From the NCBI GenBank assembly GCA_016795425.1, contig JAEUHG010000014.1, positions 1-64,000 of the forward strand: a stretch of 64,000 bases of DNA, read 5' to 3'. Positions 34,401 through 42,765 of the stretch are shown here, in pieces. Each line of letters opens with the position of its first letter. The first letter of the stretch is position 1. A program made the translations under genes and the position numbers. This stretch comes from Verrucomicrobiales bacterium (lineage in GTDB: Bacteria; Verrucomicrobiota; Verrucomicrobiia; Limisphaerales; CAIMTB01). The notes under the pieces were generated by a model. That model did not search any database, was not told where the DNA came from, and saw nothing but the letters and a program-made list of their open reading frames with translations.

Positions 34401-36994
34401 GGCTTGGGTGCGTCCACCTGGTCCGAGAGGTTCTTCAGGTACTGCTCAATCATCGGCGCATACTCCTGGGGATACCGGTCCCCCTGCGATTGCAGAAGCG
34501 CCGCTCGTTCGCGCGCCGGCAGACCAATGAATCGTCCCGTGCCAGTCGTGCCGCGCCGCGGCCCTTCGGCGCCGCCCGCGCCAAAGAAATTACCCGCATC
34601 ACCAGTGCCTTTGCCTGACCTCGATCCCGGCATCTTGCCACGGCCGCGGCCCTGACCTTGGCCCGCTTGATTCCCTTCGCCGCCTTGGCCTTCGCCCTGG
34701 CCCGGCTGTTGTCCCATGCCGGCCATGGCGAGATCGAGGGCGGCCGCTGCCGCAGCCAAGGCCTCCTGGGCGCGGCCAGCCTCGCTCGAGGTCGCGGCCT
34801 GATCCCCGCCCTCCGCCGCGGCGGCGCCTTCGGTCAACGATTGATCCGCCGCCTGCAAGGGGTCCCGTATCATTCGCGGCAAACGCCCCATTCGACCCGA
34901 CGTTGCCGGTCGAATATGCTGCCCGGCCTTTTGCAGACCCTTGGCGGCTTTGTCCAAGGCCTCCGCGGACATTGCCTCGTTTACGTCCTGCTGCGCTTCC
35001 TTGATCATCTTCGCCAAATCCTCCAGCGCGGCTTCGTCCGGCGGCATGCCCAGCATTTCCTTCAACTGAGCCAGTCGATCCTCCAATTCACGCTTGGCTC
35101 GCATGAGGTTCACCAATGCCTCGTCCTGCGGCGGCCGCGCCTCCGAAGCCCGATCGGAGCCGAGTTCATTCCCCGCCAGGATCATTTGCACACTGGCATC
35201 CCCGAGGTAGGTCGCCGCCTGCGGCGTGCTGGGTGGCACCTTCGATTCGATATCGCGCGTCTCGGCGGCCAGTTCATTCTGGTCCTTCGACATTTCACCC
35301 GCTTTTCGCGTCTCCAGTTTCCGCGCCAAGCGCGCAGTCTCCCCGATCAAACCCTGCTGGCGTTCGATGACTGCGATCAATCGGGCGAGAAGGTCTTCCA
35401 ACTCGGCCAATTCCTTTTCCGCAGCCGCTAACTCGGCGAGTTTCTCGTCCAGGGTCGCCAACGCCTTGGATAGCGCGTCGATGGCGGCCTGCTGCGCCCC
35501 GGGGCTGTTGCGCCCCTCACCCAGCGAGCGTTGCGACTTCCTCATTTCGGCAGTGGCGGCGGCGATTTGTTCGGCCGCTTCCGGAGCGTCCAAGGCCGCC
35601 CGCGCCGCGGTGTCGGCCGCTCGATCTCCCAGGTCGCCCTGCGGCGGCGCCAGCGACCGCAGCTTTTCGGCCTGATTTTCGATGTTTGCGGCGTCGGTCT
35701 TCAATTGTTGCTCACGCTTGAGCAGCTCTTCGACGTCGTCGCGGACTTGCTTCAGATTGGAAAGGGGATCCGCGGCGGCGAGACGCTGCTTCTCCAGGGT
35801 ATCAATTTTCGCCTGCAACAACCGGCGCGCCGACTCGAGGCGAGCGTTGGCCAGATCCTGATGCGTCGAGGCTTGGAGCTTGCGCATCCGCAATTCCGCG
35901 ATTGGACCATCCAGGGCACCGCGAGCCTCTTGCATGCGACCGACCGCCGCTCCCACTTGCTCGGCGGCAGCGCTGTCCAAACCAGCCACGGTCGCCTTCC
36001 ATTCGTCGGTGTCATCGATCAGTTCCGCCTGGGCGCGAAGAACGGGATCGAGATTGGGGGCGCGCTCCGGCAACTGCAGGGTCGAACCCCGCGTCTCCTC
36101 CTGCCGCCCCAGCAGACCCTCAACCGCCCGAACCGCCGCCTGGAGAGCTTCGATTTCGTCGGGTGGCGGCAACAACTCCCTCGCGACTTGTCGCATGAGC
36201 CGTCGAGCCTCGCGCTGGCGCCCCGATGCGCTCAGCAACTGGCCACCCGACAAATCCGACAGCAGACGTTCCATGACGAAGGATAGGCGACCCGCCTCCG
36301 CTCCTCCCATGACCGCCGCCGCTCGACCCTCTGATTCCTCATCTTCGCCGCCTTTCCAGGCGCTTAGCCTCTCCAGCAAGGAGACCACTTCATCGTGCAG
36401 CGATTGTTGTTCGCTCAACTGGAGTTGAAGGGAAATGCGATGATTTTCCGCCAGCCACTCCCGCTTCCGGCCGGCCACGGACATGGCGAGTCCCAGCGTG
36501 TCGCGCATGGCAGTATGCTGTCGGGCGGCCAGTTCCTCCAGGCGCGCCGCAACGCCCGCCAATTCCTGCTGCCGCTGATATTGCAGAAGGATCTGGCGAA
36601 GCTTCAGTCCGATGGTCTTCTGGGTGCTGAACGCCTCGAGCAATTGGGTCCGGTGATCCCCCGGGGCCCCGCCTGACCGCGCGTCGCGCACCAGATTGAT
36701 CACCCGCGCCATGTCCTCGTCGCTGAGTTGTCCGAGCAGTCCGCGAATGGCCGTCAACAACTGGACTTCTTCCCCTGCGATGCCGTTGCGGGTGAACTCC
36801 TCCAATACGGCATCCAACTGAGCCCCCACCTTTCCGGTCGTGGCCTGCAACTGCTGCTGGCCCACCTCCGCCTGCACCAATCCCTCGACCGGTGGCGCCG
36901 CGGCCCCCGGGCAATGGACCGCCCCGATCAGGGCAAAGGCCAGAACGAGCACCTTCGCACCCCATCTCCAGACTTTAGAAAATGTCATCATCAT
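34397..36994 (-). CDS. large periplasmic coiled-coil protein of envelope operon
   Basis: This 865-residue protein begins with a signal peptide (MMMTFSKVWRWGAKVLVLAF, ending near HCPGAAA). Nearly all the remainder is charged alpha helix with heptad-like Leu spacing, for example at about 330-560 (SARRLLQAKIDTLEKQRLAA; KALATLDEKLAELAAAEKEL). A Gly/Gln-rich low-complexity stretch follows at about 760-822 (GQQPGQGEGQGGEGNQAGQG). The final 40 residues are ordered again, ending EYAPMIEQYLKNLSDQV, which resembles the end of the fused protein at 3770-7561 (EQYRDAIESYFRTLSG). Function is unknown; a rod-like spacer or sensor in the periplasm is a fair guess. It sits 19 nt after the three-helix membrane gene. 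Confidence 0.65.
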   Translation of the reverse strand: MMMTFSKVWRWGAKVLVLAFALIGAVHCPGAAAPPVEGLVQAEVGQQQLQATTGKVGAQLDAVLEEFTRNGIAGEEVQLLTAIRGLLGQLSDEDMARVINLVRDARSGGAPGDHRTQLLEAFSTQKTIGLKLRQILLQYQRQQELAGVAARLEELAARQHTAMRDTLGLAMSVAGRKREWLAENHRISLQLQLSEQQSLHDEVVSLLERLSAWKGGEDEESEGRAAAVMGGAEAGRLSFVMERLLSDLSGGQLLSASGRQREARRLMRQVARELLPPPDEIEALQAAVRAVEGLLGRQEETRGSTLQLPERAPNLDPVLRAQAELIDDTDEWKATVAGLDSAAAEQVGAAVGRMQEARGALDGPIAELRMRKLQASTHQDLANARLESARRLLQAKIDTLEKQRLAAADPLSNLKQVRDDVEELLKREQQLKTDAANIENQAEKLRSLAPPQGDLGDRAADTAARAALDAPEAAEQIAAATAEMRKSQRSLGEGRNSPGAQQAAIDALSKALATLDEKLAELAAAEKELAELEDLLARLIAVIERQQGLIGETARLARKLETRKAGEMSKDQNELAAETRDIESKVPPSTPQAATYLGDASVQMILAGNELGSDRASEARPPQDEALVNLMRAKRELEDRLAQLKEMLGMPPDEAALEDLAKMIKEAQQDVNEAMSAEALDKAAKGLQKAGQHIRPATSGRMGRLPRMIRDPLQAADQSLTEGAAAAEGGDQAATSSEAGRAQEALAAAAAALDLAMAGMGQQPGQGEGQGGEGNQAGQGQGRGRGKMPGSRSGKGTGDAGNFFGAGGAEGPRRGTTGTGRFIGLPARERAALLQSQGDRYPQEYAPMIEQYLKNLSDQVDAPKP

Positions 36995-37013
36995 GTGGTG
37001 GCGCGCACAGCCT

Positions 37014-38675
37014 TCACCGGCGCGGCGACGGCTTCTCCAAGATGATGCGACCCAGCGTTTCGTTCAACCGCTCCTGGCCCAAGGCCACATCTCCCAATCG
37101 CCCGATCGCATCCCCGGCCCTCGACAACAGGTCCGCCCGCTTCTCCGCCTCCGAGACAACCCGCAACAAATACCGCTCGCTCCGCCCCAACCCGGGACCT
37201 CCATCCTGCTTCCTGTCGGTCGCCTCGACCCAAAACTCCACCAGGGTCCCCTCGACCAGTGGAGGCTTCACCGTGGCCAATGCCCACTCGAAGCGCCGTC
37301 GAATCGTGGCTGCCACCGCCTCGCCCGCATCGAGTTCGATCCGTTCCGGAATGCCATTCGTGGCCCCAGCGCGCTGGTACGCGATCGCCACTCCCGCAAT
37401 TCCATAGTCGTCGGTCGCCTCGAAGGATATCAGCACCGAGCTGCGCCCCATGACCAACTCTTCGCGGCGGGCCGGGAGCAACACCCGGACTCCGGGAGGT
37501 TGGTCGGCAACCACTTCCATCGCATGCACGGCCGGGTCCTTTGACGCAATGCCCTGGTGATCCACCAAATCCATCGCGAAACCGGACAACCGCGGATCGT
37601 CGACTGGAAACTCGACCGCGAACCGTTGGGGCTCGGCGGCCGACAAAGTGGCGGTTTCCACCCGGTCCGCCCCCAGCAATCGCAATTCCGCCTTCGCCAG
37701 TCCATGATTGGCTTCTCCAGCCAGGCGCACTCGACTTCCTTTCAGCAGAGAAAGTGCCCCGGCCCCCAAGGTGCGCGGCGCCAAACCGGTGTACTCCGGC
37801 AAAACCTGCGTCACCACCAGATTGGTCACCACCGGCCGCGGCAGGACCTCAACGCCAAATTCGTCGCTCACCGCGTCGCCGAGGGTGATCTGATAACGGA
37901 AAGACGCTGGAATATTTGCCAGGATGCGCTCGAACCTGCCGCGTATCTGGGGATCCGGATCCAGATTCAGTTTTTGAATGCGTCCCGAGGGATGCCGGAT
38001 CTGCACCCGTCCACTCGCTGGAACCAGGCCTTCCACTCGGGCGAAGATGGCAAAATCATCGCCTCTCCCCATCACTTTGGCCCCACTCACCTCGACGAAA
38101 CGGGTCTTCCGCGGCACCGGCACTTCCTCCAGAAAGGCGCGCTTCAACAGGACGCCGGAGGAGGGCCAGGCCAAGCCGAAACTGATGAGAACGCCAATCA
38201 ACACCGGAGCGGTCCAGCGCAGGCACGCCTTCAGGTCCCCGGCCGGCGCCAGGATCTTGGGATTCAATCCCTGTGCCACCTCATCCGCATTCGCCACAAG
38301 CCGACGAATAAAGGTGGCTGCTTCCTCGGTATCACGCGGTTCCCGGGACAACTGGACGGCGCTGATCAACCGGCTGCGGAGCGCGGGTTGGCGACGTTCG
38401 ATCCAAAGTGCCAAACCGTCCTGGGACGGCAAGGAACGCCAGGGCTGCAGCAACCAACGCCAGGCCGCAAACAGGCTTCCTCCGACGCCGAGCAACAGCC
38501 ATCCCACGCGGGCCAGTCGCGGCATTTCCCACCACCAATCCAGCCAACAACCCACGAGAACGAACAGGGTCCAGGTGGCGGCGACGCGAAGAAGGCCCGC
38601 CGCAATGGCAAGTCGAACCAGGCGGGAACGAACCGCCAACACCGCCGGCCAGCGAAGAGGCGGGCCCTGGCCCAT
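37014..38675 (-). CDS. DUF4175-like three-helix membrane protein, first gene of envelope operon
   Basis: Using ATG 38675 the product is 553 residues; the frame stays open to 38885 but the extra 70 residues look unstructured. Helices lie near 27-48, 55-75 and 147-168, with a soluble helical segment between the last two (SLPSQDGLALWIERRQPALR). A long periplasmic beta-rich region follows, with Ig-like phrases (VTNLVVTQVLPEYTGLAPRT; LISFEATDDYGIAGVAIAYQ). The phrase FEATDDYGIAG parallels FEAKDDFGIAK in the fused protein at 3770-7561, which supports common descent. It ends ERLNETLGRIILEKPSPRR. It leads a five-gene operon with gaps of 19 nt or less and overlapping genes. Confidence 0.7.
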   Translation of the reverse strand: MGQGPPLRWPAVLAVRSRLVRLAIAAGLLRVAATWTLFVLVGCWLDWWWEMPRLARVGWLLLGVGGSLFAAWRWLLQPWRSLPSQDGLALWIERRQPALRSRLISAVQLSREPRDTEEAATFIRRLVANADEVAQGLNPKILAPAGDLKACLRWTAPVLIGVLISFGLAWPSSGVLLKRAFLEEVPVPRKTRFVEVSGAKVMGRGDDFAIFARVEGLVPASGRVQIRHPSGRIQKLNLDPDPQIRGRFERILANIPASFRYQITLGDAVSDEFGVEVLPRPVVTNLVVTQVLPEYTGLAPRTLGAGALSLLKGSRVRLAGEANHGLAKAELRLLGADRVETATLSAAEPQRFAVEFPVDDPRLSGFAMDLVDHQGIASKDPAVHAMEVVADQPPGVRVLLPARREELVMGRSSVLISFEATDDYGIAGVAIAYQRAGATNGIPERIELDAGEAVAATIRRRFEWALATVKPPLVEGTLVEFWVEATDRKQDGGPGLGRSERYLLRVVSEAEKRADLLSRAGDAIGRLGDVALGQERLNETLGRIILEKPSPRR

Positions 38676-39030
38676 GGATCGGGCTGGGTCGCGGGTTTTG
38701 GACTGCGTCTCGAGTTCCGGCAGAGCCCAAAGAATGCGGGGTGCGGTCCGGCCAAAACAACACTGGAAATCCGCTCTGAAAGAAATCAGTCTTTCTGACC
38801 CTTGGAAGGGACCCGGCAGGACGGGTTGGGCCAGGTCTGAACCGGATACGGAAGAGCTGCCCCTACCGCCTAAGAAATTTTCCAAGTTTCAATTTGACTC
38901 TTGGTTACCGGTTCCCTAAGAGGGGTGTTCCAAACTGGACCGCAGCGCATTTGGACAACACAGCCCGCGCCGGGAGTTGGGTCGGGCTGATTGTCTTTTT
39001 GTCGTCTGACGACCCGGAATGGGAATTGGC
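38676..39030. other. divergent intergenic region between envelope operon and tRNA-Thr
   Basis: This 355-base region separates the minus-strand envelope operon from the plus-strand tRNA-tuf operon. It is noticeably AT-richer at 38761-38900 than its flanks, as expected for promoters. The left 210 bases are an open extension of the membrane-protein frame with no convincing protein pattern. Apart from the candidate promoter listed separately and a short inverted repeat (GTCGT ... ACGAC near 39001-39013) I see no other element. Confidence 0.5.
38894..38922 (+). promoter_or_regulatory. candidate sigma-70-like promoter for the tRNA-Thr-tuf operon
   Basis: TTGACT (38894-38899) is a near-consensus -35 box, followed after 17 bases by TAAGAG (38917-38922), a poor -10. 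It lies about 110 bases before tRNA-Thr on the right strand and in an AT-richer patch. Confidence 0.25.
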
Positions 39031-39106
<76 letters not shown>

Positions 39107-39160
39107 GGATACCGTCGACTCGAAAGTCAACGCACGCGACAAACGAACGCCCGCAAGCTT

Positions 39161-39165
39161 AGGAG
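39161..39165 (+). promoter_or_regulatory. Shine-Dalgarno site of tuf
   Basis: AGGAG lies 7 bases before the tuf ATG. It is worth noting because most genes around it, including nusG, rplK, rplJ, rpoC, gyrB and gyrA, have no such site. Confidence 0.7.
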
Positions 39166-39172
39166 TTAGGCA

Positions 39173-40366
39173 ATGGCAAAGGAAAATTTTCAACGCACGA
39201 AACCCCACGTGAACGTCGGCACCATTGGTCACGTTGACCATGGCAAGTCCACGTTGACCGCCGCGATCGTTGAGGTCCAGGCCCGCAAAGGCCTTGCGCA
39301 ACGCATCTCCTACGCGGATATCACCAAGGGCGGAACGGTCCGTGACGAGACCAAGACCGTCACCATCGCCGTCTCCCACGTGGAGTACCAAAGCGAGCAA
39401 CGACACTACGCACACGTCGATTGCCCCGGTCACGCGGACTACATCAAGAACATGATCACCGGTGCCGCCCAGATGGACGGCGCCATCCTGGTCGTGAGCG
39501 CGGCCGACGGTCCCATGCCCCAAACCCGCGAGCATATCCTTCTCGCCCGCCAGGTCGGAGTGCCGGCCATCGTCGTTTTCCTCAACAAGGTCGACCTCGT
39601 CGATGATCCTGAACTGCTCGACCTCGTCGAGATGGAGATCCGTGATCTCCTGTCCAAGTACCAGTTCCCCGGCGACACCACCCCGGTCATCCGTGGCAGC
39701 GCCACCGCCGCCATGGCCGCCAAACCGGAAGGCGAGAAAGCCATCGCCGACCTGCTCGCCGCCATCGATTCGTTCGTGCCGCTGCCGACGCGCGAAGTCG
39801 ACAAACCTTTCCTGATGTGCATCGAGGACGTGTTCAACATTGAAGGTCGTGGCACCGTCGTCACCGGCCGTGTGGAACGCGGTATCCTCAACCGCATGGA
39901 CGAAGTGGAAATCGTCGGCCTCAAGGACACCCGCAAGACGGTGGCCACCGACATCGAAATGTTCCGCAAGTTGCTCGACAAGGCCGAGGCCGGCGACAAC
40001 GTCGGCGTGCTCCTCCGTGGCACCAAGAAGGAGGAAGTGGAACGCGGCATGGTTCTCGCCAAGCCGGCCAGCATCAAGCCGCACACCAAGTTCAAGGCGG
40101 AGGTGTACGTCCTCTCCAAGGAAGAAGGTGGCCGTCATACGCCGTTCTTCACCAATTATCGTCCGCAGTTCTATTTCCGCACCTCCGACGTCACCGGGAC
40201 GGTCGCCCTGCCTCAGGGTGTCGAAATGGTGATGCCCGGCGACAACGTCTCGGTGGACGTGCAACTGATCGCCCCGGTCGCCATGGAGAAAGGTCAACGA
40301 TTCGCCATCCGCGAGGGTGGTCGTACCATCGGCGCCGGTCGAATCAGCGAAGTTCTTGCTTCCTGA
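39173..40366 (+). CDS. tuf: elongation factor Tu
   Basis: This 397-residue GTPase delivers aminoacyl-tRNA to the ribosome. The P-loop is GHVDHGKST (Ser26 where Thr is usual), G3 is DCPGHADY, G4 is NKVD and G5 is in the IRGSA stretch. Domains 2 and 3 are canonical ([48 protein letters not shown]). The switch I region is not canonical: instead of the widespread APEEKARGITI block it reads [11 protein letters not shown] (residues 55-65), keeping only the Mg-coordinating Thr64 and Ile65. The reading frame is clean on both sides, so this is not a sequencing frameshift. It is flanked by tRNA-Thr and tRNA-Trp, the classic tufB neighbourhood, and followed by an 11-bp hairpin. Confidence 0.97.
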   Translation: MAKENFQRTKPHVNVGTIGHVDHGKSTLTAAIVEVQARKGLAQRISYADITKGGTVRDETKTVTIAVSHVEYQSEQRHYAHVDCPGHADYIKNMITGAAQMDGAILVVSAADGPMPQTREHILLARQVGVPAIVVFLNKVDLVDDPELLDLVEMEIRDLLSKYQFPGDTTPVIRGSATAAMAAKPEGEKAIADLLAAIDSFVPLPTREVDKPFLMCIEDVFNIEGRGTVVTGRVERGILNRMDEVEIVGLKDTRKTVATDIEMFRKLLDKAEAGDNVGVLLRGTKKEEVERGMVLAKPASIKPHTKFKAEVYVLSKEEGGRHTPFFTNYRPQFYFRTSDVTGTVALPQGVEMVMPGDNVSVDVQLIAPVAMEKGQRFAIREGGRTIGAGRISEVLAS

Positions 40367-40386
40367 TGGTAGACCCAAGTTCTCGT

Positions 40387-40418
40387 GCAAGGCTGAAAGC
40401 CCGTCGCTTCAGCCTTGC
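40387..40418 (+). terminator. 11-bp hairpin after tuf
   Basis: GCAAGGCTGAA (40387-40397) pairs perfectly with TTCAGCCTTGC (40408-40418) across a 10-base loop. Only a weak T-rich tail (TTCTTG) follows. It may terminate or attenuate between tuf and the tRNA-secE-nusG part, or protect the tuf 3' end. Confidence 0.6.
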
Positions 40419-40463
40419 TTCTTGAACAAAAACTATCTGCAAGATTGGTCCGCGTCGCGCAGT

Positions 40464-40539
40464 AGGGCGTTAGCTCAATTGGTAGAGTAGCGGTCTCCAA
40501 AACCGTTGGTTGGGGGTTCGAGTCCCTCACGCCCTGCCA
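40464..40539 (+). tRNA. trnW: tRNA-Trp (CCA anticodon)
   Basis: Acceptor AGGGCGT/ACGCCCT, D stem GCTC/GAGT, anticodon stem GCGGT/ACCGT, loop CTCCAAA with anticodon CCA, T stem GGGGG/CCCTC (one G-U pair), encoded CCA end. It lies upstream of secE as in many bacteria. Confidence 0.97.
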
Positions 40540-40553
40540 GCAGGCGGCCGCAA

Positions 40554-40643
40554 GGAGGGGTGGCAGAGCGGTCGAATGCGGCGGTCTTGAAAACCGTTGT
40601 GCAGGCAACTGCACCGGGGGTTCGAATCCCTCCCCCTCCGCCA
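40554..40643 (+). tRNA. trnS: tRNA-Ser (TGA anticodon)
   Basis: A 90-base class II tRNA with acceptor GGAGGGG/CCCCTCC, anticodon stem GCGGT/ACCGT, loop CTTGAAA (anticodon TGA), a long variable arm (TGTGCAGGCAACTGCAC) and encoded CCA. The secE start codon follows only 6 bases after the CCA end. Confidence 0.96.
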
Positions 40644-40649
40644 AGCGTC

Positions 40650-40907
40650 ATGAATAGCACCACAAGTTTTATCGTCTGGTCCGTGGTCATCGCCGTGGCT
40701 TTCGCCTTGGCGTGGCGATTCGGTTGGCTCGATCGTCTGACCAAATACGTTCAGGAAACCCGCGAAGAACTCCGGAAATGCACGTGGCCCGGACGCGATG
40801 AGCTCTGGGGATCCACCGTCCTGGTGATGGTGTCCACGTCGCTCCTCGGCGTCTTCACCGTGGTCGTCGACTTTGTCGTCGCCTGGGTCGTCAGTTCCAT
40901 CGTTTAA
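40650..40907 (+). CDS. secE: preprotein translocase subunit SecE
   Basis: This 85-residue protein has two membrane helices (about 5-24 and 55-82). The conserved amphipathic SecE signature lies between them: KYVQETREELRKCTWPGRDE. It clamps the SecY channel. The ATG at 40650 comes 6 bases after tRNA-Ser, so there is no space for a ribosome-binding site and the processed mRNA would be almost leaderless. nusG follows at 64 nt, as in most bacteria. Confidence 0.95.
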   Translation: MNSTTSFIVWSVVIAVAFALAWRFGWLDRLTKYVQETREELRKCTWPGRDELWGSTVLVMVSTSLLGVFTVVVDFVVAWVVSSIV

Positions 40908-40971
40908 CCTCCGACCTTTCCCGCCACACTCCTCTCCTCCACCGCGGCCCACTCTCTTCCGTCTCCCTAAC

Positions 40972-41520
40972 ATGCGCCACCGCTGGTTCGTTCTACACAC
41001 GCTCTCCGGACAGGAACAAAAGGTCCGCGAGAATATCGAGAAGCGCGCCCGGGCTGAAGAGGTGACCGAGTACATCTCGGAAGTGCTGGTGCCGATGGAG
41101 AAGGTGACCGAGGTCCGCAACGGGAAGAAGTCGGTCTCGCTGCGGAAACTGCATCCCGGTTACGTTTATATCCAGATGGCTCTGGTCGATGAGGAACATC
41201 GCCTGCTCGATCGCCCCTGGTACTTTATCCGCGAAACTCCCGGCATCATCGGCTTTGTCGGCGGGGAACGCCCCGTCGAAGTCCCCGAGGAGGAAATCGC
41301 CGCCATCAAAGCCCAAATCGCCGAATCCGAAGACGCCGAACGCCCCAAGGTGAGCTTCGCCGTCGGCGAAACCGTCAAGATCAACGACGGCCCGTTCCTC
41401 AATTTCAATGGCGTCATCGAGGAAATCGACGCCGAGAAGGGCAAACTCAAAATCACCGTCAATGTCTTCGGCCGAAATACCCCGGTCGAACTCGAATACT
41501 GGAAGGTCGAAAAGGCCTAA
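40972..41520 (+). CDS. nusG: transcription termination/antitermination factor NusG
   Basis: From ATG 40972 the product is 182 residues; the longer open frame upstream overlaps secE. The NGN domain begins HRWFVLHTLSGQEQKVRENI and includes LHPGYVYIQM and RETPGIIGFVGG. The KOW domain is VGETVKINDGPFLNFNGVIE. It increases RNA polymerase processivity and links it to the ribosome or Rho. The leader before the start is pyrimidine-rich (CTCTTCCGTCTCCCTAAC) without a Shine-Dalgarno. rplK follows at 12 nt. Confidence 0.96.
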   Translation: MRHRWFVLHTLSGQEQKVRENIEKRARAEEVTEYISEVLVPMEKVTEVRNGKKSVSLRKLHPGYVYIQMALVDEEHRLLDRPWYFIRETPGIIGFVGGERPVEVPEEEIAAIKAQIAESEDAERPKVSFAVGETVKINDGPFLNFNGVIEEIDAEKGKLKITVNVFGRNTPVELEYWKVEKA

Positions 41521-41532
41521 CCGCACACTCTC

Positions 41533-41958
41533 ATGGCAAAGAAGGTCACAGCGCAGATCAAACTACAGATTCCCGGCGGCCAAGCAAACCCCGCCCCCCC
41601 GGTCGGCCCCGCCTTGGGTCAGCACGGCGTCAACATCATGGCGTTCTGCAAGGAGTTTAATGCTCGCACCAAGGATGCCGGCGGCATGGTCGTGCCCGTC
41701 GTCATCACCGTCTACCAGGACAAGTCGTTCACTTTCATCACGAAGTCCCCGCCCGCTTCCGCCCTCCTCAAGAAGGCCGCCGGCATCGCCTCAGGTTCCA
41801 AGACCCCGAACAAGGACAAGGTCGGTAAAGTGACCCGCAAACAGATCCTTGAGATCATCAAGACCAAGAAGGACGACATCAATGCCGCGTCCGAGGATGC
41901 CGCGGTCCGCGTCATCGCCGGCACCGCCCGCAGCATGGGCATTGAAGTCATCGACTGA
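41533..41958 (+). CDS. rplK: 50S ribosomal protein L11
   Basis: A standard-length 141-residue L11. The N-terminal thiostrepton-binding domain reads [20 protein letters not shown] and [12 protein letters not shown]. The C-terminal rRNA-binding domain includes [17 protein letters not shown] and ends [11 protein letters not shown]. It binds the GTPase centre of 23S rRNA with L10/L12. Only 12 nt separate it from nusG, so a classical L1-binding leader cannot lie directly upstream. Confidence 0.97.
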   Translation: MAKKVTAQIKLQIPGGQANPAPPVGPALGQHGVNIMAFCKEFNARTKDAGGMVVPVVITVYQDKSFTFITKSPPASALLKKAAGIASGSKTPNKDKVGKVTRKQILEIIKTKKDDINAASEDAAVRVIAGTARSMGIEVID

Positions 41959-42034
41959 TCCCTTTCCCTTCCCGAATCCCTAAACCCAAACCGGCGGGAG
42001 GGCCGTCACAAGCCCGCTAGCACCGCCAGATCCA

Positions 42035-42727
42035 ATGCGTAGCAAACGTTATCGCAAAGCCGCGGCGCTCATCGAACCGGAGCGCACCTATAACCTCAAG
42101 TCGGCCATCGAGGTCCTCAGCAAGTTCCCTAAGGCGAAGTTCAACGAAACGGTTGAGCTATCGTTCCGACTCGGCGTTGATCCCCGCCAATCCGACCAGA
42201 TGGTCCGCGGTACCGTCCCCCTGCCCCACGGCAGCGGCAAACTCGTTCGCGTGCTCGTCTTCGCCAAACCCGGCGCGTCCGCCGAAGCCGCCAAGGCCGC
42301 TGGTGCCGAATTCGTGGGCTTCGACGATATGATCAAGAAGTGCCAGGAAGGCTGGACGGATTTCGACATCGCCGTCGCCACGCCCGAGGCCATGATCGAG
42401 GTTCGTAAACTCGGCAAGGTGCTCGGTCCGCGAGGCCTGATGCCCAATCCTAAGACTGGCACCGTCACGGACGACACCGCCAAAGCGGTTCGCGAGTTCA
42501 AGGCCGGACGCGTCGAGTTCAAGGTCGACAAGACGGGCAACCTTCACGTTCCCGTCGGCAAGGCCTCGTTCACGTCCCAACAACTCGAAGAGAACGCCCG
42601 CGCCGTGCTGGATGCCGTCGCCAAAGCGAAGCCCTCGACCGCCAAAGGTGTGTTCCTGCGCACCTGCGTCCTGTCCGCCACCATGAGTCCGGCCGTGCGT
42701 ATCGACACCCGGGACCTCGTTCACTAA
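42035..42727 (+). CDS. rplA: 50S ribosomal protein L1
   Basis: A 230-residue L1 with typical motifs: ETVELSFRLGVDPRQSDQMV, VRGTVPLPHGSGK, LGPRGLMPNPKTGTVT, FKAGRVEFKVDKTGN. It binds the L1 stalk of 23S rRNA and in many bacteria represses its own operon. The 76-base gap after rplK contains a GCGGG...CCCGC pairing that could form a small stem, but I cannot show an L1 target. rplJ follows at 38 nt. Confidence 0.97.
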   Translation: MRSKRYRKAAALIEPERTYNLKSAIEVLSKFPKAKFNETVELSFRLGVDPRQSDQMVRGTVPLPHGSGKLVRVLVFAKPGASAEAAKAAGAEFVGFDDMIKKCQEGWTDFDIAVATPEAMIEVRKLGKVLGPRGLMPNPKTGTVTDDTAKAVREFKAGRVEFKVDKTGNLHVPVGKASFTSQQLEENARAVLDAVAKAKPSTAKGVFLRTCVLSATMSPAVRIDTRDLVH

Positions 42728-42765
42728 GTCCATTCGGTACCCTTCACCCCTTTCCTCATCCGACC

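Noticed and set aside
39001..39013. Short inverted repeat GTCGT-CTG-ACGAC before tRNA-Thr considered as a terminator
   Set aside because: On the plus strand the T-run comes before the stem. On the minus strand it would be followed by A residues, so neither orientation fits an intrinsic terminator.
40367..40649. Search for rpmG (L33) between tuf and secE, where many bacteria have it
   Set aside because: The interval contains only a hairpin and two tRNA genes. There is no reading frame with L33 features.
42728..42765. Search for an L10 autoregulatory leader upstream of rplJ
   Set aside because: The gap is only 38 bases and pyrimidine-rich; no kink-turn-like or stem structure can be formed.
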